DNA of 11,928 bases from Eubacteriales bacterium (GTDB lineage Bacteria; Bacillota; Clostridia; Peptostreptococcales; Anaerovoracaceae). The stretch is from contig JAQUYZ010000017.1 of the NCBI GenBank assembly GCA_028691625.1, positions 1-11,928 of the forward strand, given 5' to 3'. The notes beneath the pieces were generated by a model. It was not told where the DNA came from and searched no databases. It saw nothing but the letters and a program-made list of their open reading frames with translations. Below are positions 6,800-11,928 of the stretch, piece by piece. The position numbers and the translations under genes are program-made. Each line of letters opens with the position of its first letter. The stretch's first letter is position 1.

Positions 6800-7015
6800 A
6801 TGAAAAGTTCATCACCGTTTTGCCCCTGCACAGATTATTCGTGCCAGTTCAATCCTCATAACCACGACAAAGGATGCAATCTTTGTGTGGAGGACAGTGT
6901 AAAGTGCAGAGAGATTCCCAAATGCTTTTTCCTTCGTGTGACAGACAGCATTGAAGGCTTTGAAGACTGGTCTTTCGAGCATTTTGCAGAATTGGTACTC
7001 AGAAAACAGAAATAA
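6800..7015 (+). CDS. Small cysteine-rich protein, possible DUF6485 relative
   Basis: This 71-residue soluble protein has seven cysteines in its first 42 residues: C8, C10, C15, C26, C29, C36 and C42. The pattern CPCT....C.....GC..C...KC.EIPKCFF resembles small clostridial proteins of the DUF6485 type, whose function I do not know; this family link is from memory and tentative. The cysteine spacing suggests a zinc, nickel or iron-sulfur binding domain, with histidines at 20 and 22 as extra possible ligands. The C-terminal part (about residues 48-68) is acidic and aromatic and probably helical. It has an excellent AAGGAGG site at 6785-6791, with its start 8 bases further on, and lies between the transporter and urease genes on the same strand. 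A role in metal handling for the nickel enzyme is possible but only inferred from context. Confidence 0.7.
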   Translation: MKSSSPFCPCTDYSCQFNPHNHDKGCNLCVEDSVKCREIPKCFFLRVTDSIEGFEDWSFEHFAELVLRKQK

Positions 7016-7200
7016 AAAAAGTGGAAATGACGGAATCAAAGATTCCTATTTCCACATGTCGCCACAAGGGCGACAACGTTTAAGGTGCTTTCTTTAATAT
7101 TACGTCATATCGCTTTCAGCGATATTTCCTACATAATAAAAAAAGGAGGGCGGATCATTCCGGTCTGCCCTCCTGATCAACCACACTGGAGGGATGTCAA
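7016..7200 (+). promoter_or_regulatory. Structured leader of the urease genes with several hairpins
   Basis: Between the small gene and ureA lie 185 non-coding bases containing four stem-loops. They are 7021-7055 (GTGGAAAT/ATTTCCAC outer stem, GGAATC/GATTCC inner stem, AAA loop), 7057-7075 (TGTCGCC/GGCGACA), 7107-7125 (ATATCGCT/AGCGATAT) and 7145-7173 (10 bp including one G-T pair). None is followed by a T-run on this strand, so none looks like a simple terminator here. The first hairpin could end transcription on the opposite strand, where it would be followed by seven T. I do not recognise a known riboswitch family. It may process, stabilise or regulate the urease mRNA. Confidence 0.55.
7145..7193 (+). 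promoter_or_regulatory. Possible translational switch around the ureA ribosome binding site
   Basis: GCCCTCC (7167-7173) can pair with GGAGGGC upstream (7145-7151), as part of a 10-bp hairpin, or with the ureA ribosome binding site GGAGGG (7188-7193) downstream. The two pairings exclude each other. The first would leave ureA open for translation and the second would mask it. A further competing pairing, GATCA/TGATC (7153-7157 with 7174-7178), exists. This arrangement is typical of translational expression platforms, but no experiment or known family supports it here. Confidence 0.45.
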
Positions 7201-7560
7201 ATGAAACTCACAGTTAAGGAAATGGAACGCCTGATGATATTTGATGCGGCTGAAATTTCTAGAAGAAGATGGAAAAGAGGCGTAAAGCTTAATTATATTG
7301 AGGCGACGGCCATCATCTGCGATGAAATCCTGGAAAGGGCCCGGGACGGGAGATGGCTCGTGAACGACCTTGTGGATATTGGAACAAGAATTATAACCGA
7401 AGAGGATGTCATGGAAGGTGTCGCTGCCCTGGTCCCAAGCATTGATCTGGAAGCGCTGTTTCCCGACGGAAGCAAGCTGGTATCCATTCAGGATCCCATC
7501 CGGCTGGAAAAACGCGAGGAAGCGCTTGGCTTTGATGATCTGCTGTCCATGCAGTACTGA
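7201..7560 (+). CDS. ureA: Urease subunit gamma
   Basis: This is the small structural subunit of the nickel enzyme urease, which packs with UreB and UreC into the (UreABC)3 trimer. The core motifs KLNYIEATAIICDEILERARDGR, VMEGVAALVPSIDLEALFPDGSKLV and QDPI match the family along the first 100 residues. The protein has 119 residues, whereas UreA is usually about 100. The extra C-terminal tail after DPI is charged and ends DDLLSMQY. The start follows GGAGGG by 7 bases. ureB begins 16 bases after the stop, so the two are probably translated together. UreA is separate from UreB here, unlike the fused form in Helicobacter. Confidence 0.95.
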   Translation: MKLTVKEMERLMIFDAAEISRRRWKRGVKLNYIEATAIICDEILERARDGRWLVNDLVDIGTRIITEEDVMEGVAALVPSIDLEALFPDGSKLVSIQDPIRLEKREEALGFDDLLSMQY

Positions 7561-7576
7561 AGGAGGGGGCCGAACT

Positions 7577-7951
7577 ATGAAATATGAAATCGGACAGGTA
7601 ATTTACAGGGACGATCCCATTCTAATCAACGAAGGGCCGTCTGAACTTAAAATTGTCGTAAAAAATACCGGCGACAGAACGGTACAGATCTGCTCCCACT
7701 ATCATTTCTTTGAAGTGAACCGGGCTTTGGTTTTTAACAGAGCGGCCGCCTACGGCATGCATCTTGACATTCCTTCCGGCACCGCTGTCAGATTTGAACC
7801 CGGCACTGACAGAACGGTAACCCTTGTCCCTTATAAGGGCACTCGAAAACTATACGGTTTTGCCGGATGGGTGAACGGACCCGCAGACGACCCCCTGATC
7901 AGGGAGGAAGCCTTCCGGAAATGTAAGGAGGCGCTTGGTCATGACATTTAA
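7577..7951 (+). CDS. ureB: Urease subunit beta
   Basis: This 124-residue structural subunit of urease starts at the ATG at 7577, 8 bases after AGGAGGGGG. The motifs VKNTGDRTVQICSHYHFFEVNRAL, LDIPSGTAVRFEPG and YGFAGWV are the conserved core of the beta subunit. It is somewhat longer than the Klebsiella form because of a C-terminal helix-like tail (REEAFRKCKEALG), as in the beta part of other ureases. Its end overlaps the start of ureC by 11 bases, which points to translational coupling. UreB lies against UreC in the trimer and is thought to help the accessory proteins reach the active site. Confidence 0.94.
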   Translation: MKYEIGQVIYRDDPILINEGPSELKIVVKNTGDRTVQICSHYHFFEVNRALVFNRAAAYGMHLDIPSGTAVRFEPGTDRTVTLVPYKGTRKLYGFAGWVNGPADDPLIREEAFRKCKEALGHDI

Positions 7952-9659
7952 AATGAAAAGGAATGAGTACGGTGATATCTGCGGACCAACAGCCGGAGAC
8001 AAGATCCATCTGGCTGATACCGGACTGATAATAGAAATTGAAAAGGATTACAATCAGGGAAATTACGGAGATGAAATGATTTCCGGCGGCGGCAAATCCT
8101 TCCGTGACGGAATGGGCATGATGTCGGGAACCCCCAATCGGGACGGAGTCCTTGATCTTGCATTCACCAACGCCGTGATCATGGATCCCATTCTGGGTAT
8201 CGTAAAAGGTGATATCGGGATCAAAGACGGGGTGATCGTTGGGATCGGAAAGGCCGGAAATCCCGATACGATGGACATAACCCCCGGTCTGGTGGTGGGC
8301 GTCGGCACGGAGGTCGTTTCCCTGGAGGGCGGTATCGTTACAGCCGGCGGCCTGGATGTGCATATTCATTTTGAATCGCCCGGACAGGTATGGGAAGCAA
8401 TGGCAAACGGAATCACAACCATGATCGGCGGCGGTGCAGGATCAAAGACCCTGGTCATCGAAACACCCGGACCCTGGCACCTGAGGCAGATGATCGAAGC
8501 CCATGAGAGCCTCCCCGTCAATGCGGGTTTTCTGGGAAGAGGCAATTCAGCCCTTCCGGAGGCGATCCGGGAACAGGCTCTTTACGGAGCCATCGGGATG
8601 AAAATCCATGAAGACTACGGTGCGACGCCACAGGTGATCAAAACCTGCCTGGATGTGGCCGATGAACTGGATTTTCAGGTCCAGCTTCATTCAGACACCC
8701 TCAACGAGAGCGGATTTGTGGAGGATACTCTGAGAGCGATCGGCGGAAGGACACTCCATACCTATCATTCGGAAGGCGCAGGCGGAGGCCACGCTCCGGA
8801 TATCATGCGGGTGGTGGGAGAACCTAATCTCATTCCCTCCTCCACAAACCCGACCAATCCCTATACGGTCAATACCGTAGCGGAGCATCTTCAGATGATT
8901 ATGGCCGCCCACAACCTGAACCCCAGGGTTCCTGAGGATGTTGCCTTTGCGGACTCCAGGATCCGGGGAGAGACCATCGCGGCGGAAGACGTGCTTCACG
9001 ATATGGGGGCCATCAGTATTATGGCTTCGGATTCCCAAGGAATGGGACGTGTGGGAGAGTCCGTGCTAAGGGCATGGCAGCTGGCATCCAGGATGAAACA
9101 GCAGAGAGGACCGCTTCCCGAGGATCAGTCCGGAAACGACAATGAGCGTGTCCTCCGGTATCTGGCAAAGTATACGATCAACCCGGCCATCACAATGGGC
9201 ATAAGCAATTATGTCGGTTCCTTGGAATCCGGCAAATTGGCGGATATTGTCGTGTGGGACCCAAAGTTTTTCGGAGCGAAAGCAAGGATGATCTTTAAAT
9301 GCGGCGCACTGGTCTATTCTCACACGGGAGATGTCAACGCATCCATTGAGTGGAGCCAGCCGATCATATACAGAAAGCAGTACGGGGCAATGGGCAGCAA
9401 CTGCAGCCGTTATTGCCGGATCTTCGTAACACAGGCGGCAATTGACAACGGTCTTGCCAGCCTGCTGCCGAATTCGGGAGAAAAGCTGCTGCCCGTCAGA
9501 AATACCAGACATCTCGGAAAAGCGGACATGATAAGAAACAGCTTCTGCCCGAACATAAAAATAGACCCGGAAACCTACAAGGTCTATGTCAACGGAGAGC
9601 AGATCCAGAGTGAACCCGCAACGGTTTTGCCTCTCGCACAAAAATATTTTTTCAGGTAA
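7941..9659 (+). CDS. ureC: Urease subunit alpha (catalytic), divergent active-site flap
   Basis: This 572-residue catalytic subunit belongs to the amidohydrolase superfamily; normal ureases split urea to ammonia and carbamate at a dinickel centre. The metal ligands are present: H141 and H143, K221 (the carbamylated lysine, in KIHEDYG), H250, H276 and D364. The catalytic flap histidine H324 and R340 are also kept. Compared with Klebsiella UreC as I recall it, the flap cysteine (C319) is Ala323, the following H321 is Asn325, A363 is Gly367, HEDWG reads HEDYG, HIHWICPQQ reads HIHFESPGQ, and the loop between GGG and PGPW is three residues shorter. The ATG at 7941 is preferred over a TTG at 7935 because AAGGAGG ends 10 bases before it. 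It is a urease-fold enzyme with the metal site intact; the substrate may or may not be urea. Confidence 0.93.
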   Translation: MTFKMKRNEYGDICGPTAGDKIHLADTGLIIEIEKDYNQGNYGDEMISGGGKSFRDGMGMMSGTPNRDGVLDLAFTNAVIMDPILGIVKGDIGIKDGVIVGIGKAGNPDTMDITPGLVVGVGTEVVSLEGGIVTAGGLDVHIHFESPGQVWEAMANGITTMIGGGAGSKTLVIETPGPWHLRQMIEAHESLPVNAGFLGRGNSALPEAIREQALYGAIGMKIHEDYGATPQVIKTCLDVADELDFQVQLHSDTLNESGFVEDTLRAIGGRTLHTYHSEGAGGGHAPDIMRVVGEPNLIPSSTNPTNPYTVNTVAEHLQMIMAAHNLNPRVPEDVAFADSRIRGETIAAEDVLHDMGAISIMASDSQGMGRVGESVLRAWQLASRMKQQRGPLPEDQSGNDNERVLRYLAKYTINPAITMGISNYVGSLESGKLADIVVWDPKFFGAKARMIFKCGALVYSHTGDVNASIEWSQPIIYRKQYGAMGSNCSRYCRIFVTQAAIDNGLASLLPNSGEKLLPVRNTRHLGKADMIRNSFCPNIKIDPETYKVYVNGEQIQSEPATVLPLAQKYFFR

Positions 9660-9671
9660 ACGGTGGAATAA

Positions 9672-10160
9672 ATGATAGCAGAGAAAGTGTTGGGAAATCT
9701 TCGCGATGCGGAACAGGGAACGCGAAGAATTGACAGAGTCAGGCTCACCCATGACGAAATTGCAAAGCCTCATCAGAAAGTGACGACAGAAAGCGGCCGG
9801 ATAATCGGAATTTCATTGCCGGAGGGAGAGCACCTCCACAACGGCGATATCCTCTATCAGGATGGTTCCGTGATCATCGTCATCGATCTGAAGGAAGAAG
9901 AAGTATTTGAAATCAGACCGAAAAACAATATGGAATGGGCAAAGGCGGCATTCAATGTCGGGAACATGCATCAACGGGCGTATCTCTACCATGACTGCAT
10001 CCGGGCGCCCTATGATTCTGTTTTGGAAAAAATGATGGAGATTCTGGGAGTGGATTATTCCAGAGAAATCAGGAAACTGGACGGGATTCCCGCCAATCTG
10101 TCCGCTTCCGGCAGTCGTCATGCGCACAGTCACCACCACCATGACGATCATAATCTTTGA
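9672..10160 (+). CDS. ureE: Urease accessory protein UreE (nickel metallochaperone)
   Basis: This 162-residue protein delivers nickel to the UreG/UreF/UreD complex that matures urease. The N-terminal part has the peptide-binding beta fold, and the C-terminal ferredoxin-like metal-binding domain contains GNMH with H100, the conserved dimer-interface nickel ligand. A histidine-rich tail at 150-160 (HAHSHHHHDDH) can store extra nickel, as in Klebsiella UreE. The gene starts 12 bases after ureC, with a modest GGTGG ribosome binding site. Confidence 0.94.
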   Translation: MIAEKVLGNLRDAEQGTRRIDRVRLTHDEIAKPHQKVTTESGRIIGISLPEGEHLHNGDILYQDGSVIIVIDLKEEEVFEIRPKNNMEWAKAAFNVGNMHQRAYLYHDCIRAPYDSVLEKMMEILGVDYSREIRKLDGIPANLSASGSRHAHSHHHHDDHNL

Positions 10161-10169
10161 GGGAGTGCG

Positions 10170-10853
10170 ATGAAAAAAGAACAACTTTTTATAATCCTGC
10201 AGCTTGCAGGAGGAACCTTCCCCACCGGCTCCTTCAGCCAGTCATGGGGGCTTGAGACCTTCGTGACTCATGGAGAGGTATCCGATGAAGAGGATTTCCG
10301 GAAGTTTCTCCTTGCATACGTCAATACGACGCTGGCCGGTCTGGAGGGCCCGTTCCTGTGCAGTGCGTATGATCTGGCTGCCTCCAAAAGCCTTGTCGGT
10401 CTCAGGGGGCTGGACCGGCAGCTTGCGGCTATGAAACTGACGAAAGAATCCCGGGAAGGCTGCCTTCGCACGGGAAAAGCCCTGCTGAGGATCGCCTCGC
10501 AGATAACGGCGGATCAAATTCTCACAGACTATTATGAGGGCTGCTGCGGAAGCGGGTCTTCTTATCCCGTTGCCTTTGCGCTGGTTTCAGCCAGGCTGGG
10601 CCTCACAAAGGAAGACGCGCTGAACGCGTTTCTGTTCAGCTCTGTCAACAGCCTGGTCCAGAGCGGACTCAAGCTGATTCCCCTTGGAAACATACAAGCG
10701 CAGCGAATCCTGCTGAGTCTGTACGGCGATATTGCAAAGGCAGCGGAATGTGCTTTCCGCACGGATGCAGAGGATGCCTTCGCGTTTTGCCCTGGTCTGG
10801 ACATCGCTTCCATGCAGCATGAAACCTTGCAAACACGCTTGTACATGTCTTAA
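10170..10853 (+). CDS. ureF: Urease accessory protein UreF
   Basis: This 227-residue mainly helical protein works with UreD and UreG and is thought to gate GTP use and nickel delivery. The conserved beginning FPTGSFSQSWGLET (17-30), the segment GSSYPVAFALVSARLG and the C-terminal SSVNSLVQSGLKLIPLGN are family signatures. It starts 9 bases after ureE, with a GAGGGAG ribosome binding site. The length is normal. Confidence 0.94.
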   Translation: MKKEQLFIILQLAGGTFPTGSFSQSWGLETFVTHGEVSDEEDFRKFLLAYVNTTLAGLEGPFLCSAYDLAASKSLVGLRGLDRQLAAMKLTKESREGCLRTGKALLRIASQITADQILTDYYEGCCGSGSSYPVAFALVSARLGLTKEDALNAFLFSSVNSLVQSGLKLIPLGNIQAQRILLSLYGDIAKAAECAFRTDAEDAFAFCPGLDIASMQHETLQTRLYMS

Positions 10854-10879
10854 ATAAGAAAAACTAACGGAGGGAAGCA

Positions 10880-11488
10880 ATGAGAAAGCCAATCAAGATC
10901 GGCGTGGGCGGACCGGTGGGTTCTGGGAAAACAGCACTGATCGAATGCCTATGCAGAAGACTTGCAGACGAATATGAGATCGGAGTCATCACAAACGATA
11001 TCTATACAAAAGAAGACGCCCTGATTCTGACCCGCGCGGGAGTCCTTGACCCTGTGCGGATCATCGGTGTAGAAACGGGAGGATGCCCCCATACCGCTGT
11101 CCGGGAGGACATCTCCATGAACCTCGATGCGATTGAAGCGCTGAAGCAGCGGTTTCATAATCTGGATCTGATCTTTGTCGAGAGCGGAGGAGACAATCTT
11201 GCTGCCACCTTCAGCCCCGAGCTGGTAGATGGTCTGATCTTTGTCATCGATGTGGGAGAGGGTGAAAAAATACCGAGAAAAGGCGGCCCGGGAATCACCA
11301 AATCGGATCTGCTTGTGATCAACAAGATCGACATTGCCGAATATGTTCATTGCAGCCTGGAAGTGATGGCGCGCGACACAAAAATCGCCCGGGGCGAAAA
11401 GCCATATGTGTTTTCCAATCTTTATGACGGAACGGGAGTGGATGCGATCGTCCGGTGGATTAAAAAGGACATGTTGTTTGAAGAATAG
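10880..11488 (+). CDS. ureG: Urease accessory GTPase UreG
   Basis: This 202-residue SIMIBI-class GTPase couples GTP hydrolysis to nickel insertion into UreC. The P-loop GPVGSGKT is at 11-18, the nickel-binding CPH motif at 69-71, [15 protein letters not shown] at about 101-115, and the guanine-recognition NKID at 148-151. The sequence is highly conserved, with normal length and no missing motif. A GGAGGG ribosome binding site precedes the ATG. It lies 26 bases after ureF. Confidence 0.96.
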   Translation: MRKPIKIGVGGPVGSGKTALIECLCRRLADEYEIGVITNDIYTKEDALILTRAGVLDPVRIIGVETGGCPHTAVREDISMNLDAIEALKQRFHNLDLIFVESGGDNLAATFSPELVDGLIFVIDVGEGEKIPRKGGPGITKSDLLVINKIDIAEYVHCSLEVMARDTKIARGEKPYVFSNLYDGTGVDAIVRWIKKDMLFEE

Positions 11489-11504
11489 CGGGGGTTTTTT
11501 AACA

Positions 11505-11928
11505 TTGAAAGGAACAGAAGGCATATTAAGACTTCGATATCGTCGCAGGCAAAGCGGCAGAACCTATATCGCAAATCAATTTTACCAGCTGCCGCTGCAG
11601 GTCCTGCCGCCGTACTATGAAGAAACTGATGGTACGGCATTCACCTATATTTTGAATCCGACGGGCGGAGTTCTGCAAAATGACCGGCTTACCGTAGATA
11701 TCACCGTCGAGAAGGGTGCCAGAGCACTGGTGACTACCCCGTCGGCCGGAAAGTTTTACAGGATGGAGGACGGCCACGGAGAGTTGACGAATTCGTTTGA
11801 AGTCGCGTCCGGCGCAGTATTGGAGTATCTGCCGGAATATAACATTCCGTATGCGGATACAAAAATTATCCAGGAAAACCTGTTCCGGGTCAGTAAGGAC
11901 TCGATTCTCATCGCGGCGGATATGATCC
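11505..11928 (+). CDS. ureD: Urease accessory protein UreD (also called UreH), partial
   Basis: The gene runs off the window end, so about 141 codons are seen. The segment FTYILNPTGGVLQNDRLTVDITVEKGARALVTTPSAGKFYR matches the conserved UreD core, where GG...GD is typical and GARALVTTP is a signature. LEYLPEYNIPY follows as expected. UreD is the scaffold that binds the urease apoprotein and channels nickel from UreG. No ATG fits the frame start; a TTG at 11505, 10 bases after a GGGGG stretch that overlaps the end of ureG, is the best candidate. The start is therefore less certain than the identity. Confidence 0.9.
   Translation, partial: MKGTEGILRLRYRRRQSGRTYIANQFYQLPLQVLPPYYEETDGTAFTYILNPTGGVLQNDRLTVDITVEKGARALVTTPSAGKFYRMEDGHGELTNSFEVASGAVLEYLPEYNIPYADTKIIQENLFRVSKDSILIAADMI

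Noticed and set aside
7021..7055. Rho-independent terminator between the small gene and ureA
   Set aside because: The hairpin is strong but no T-run follows it on the plus strand; a T-run exists only for opposite-strand transcription, where no gene is present.
7016..7200. Known guanidine (ykkC, mini-ykkC) or NiCo riboswitch in the urease leader
   Set aside because: The conserved loops I remember for these families (for example ACGR loops of mini-ykkC) are not present; only unassigned hairpins are seen.
9066..9773. Minus-strand open frame opposite ureC/ureE
   Set aside because: It is a shadow of two well-conserved urease genes and has no recognisable domain.

Overview
The window looks like the chromosome of an anaerobic, low-to-moderate GC Firmicute, most likely a clostridial relative. 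The support is the strong AGGAGG-type ribosome binding sites, the Gram-positive urease order ureABCEFGD, the sigma54/PAS regulator style, the NhaC-family transporter and the LtrA-type group II intron. No rRNA, tRNA, CRISPR array or phage gene was seen, and the species cannot be named from this sequence.

Left part (1-1758, minus strand): the N-terminus of a class III aminotransferase resembling putrescine aminotransferase, cut by the window edge, sits behind a candidate sigma54 promoter. Upstream of it is a radical SAM protein of unknown substrate with its own extended -10 promoter. Middle (about 1759-3723, minus strand): a complete group II intron with recognisable domains V and VI and a reverse transcriptase/maturase ORF that lacks a visible HNH endonuclease. 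It lies in the intergenic space between the radical SAM gene and the regulator gene.

Right part (3795-11928, plus strand): a coherent functional block. It starts with a PAS-AAA+-Fis sigma54 activator and a clean rho-independent terminator. A near-perfect -24/-12 sigma54 promoter follows, then an NhaC-family transporter, a small cysteine-rich protein, a structured leader of about 185 nt, and the urease genes ureA, ureB, ureC, ureE, ureF, ureG and ureD (the last cut by the window end). The layout suggests that the activator senses a small molecule through its PAS domain and switches on the transporter-urease operon.

The most interesting point is UreC. All nickel ligands, the carbamylated lysine and the catalytic His are present. 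However, the usual flap cysteine is alanine, a pocket alanine is glycine, a loop near the active site is three residues shorter, and a glutamate replaces the hydrophobic residue two positions after the HIH nickel motif. With the dedicated sigma54 control, the unusual transporter and a leader able to mask the ureA ribosome binding site, this may be a specialised urease or a urease-like hydrolase with a different substrate. That is an inference; plain urea hydrolysis remains possible.
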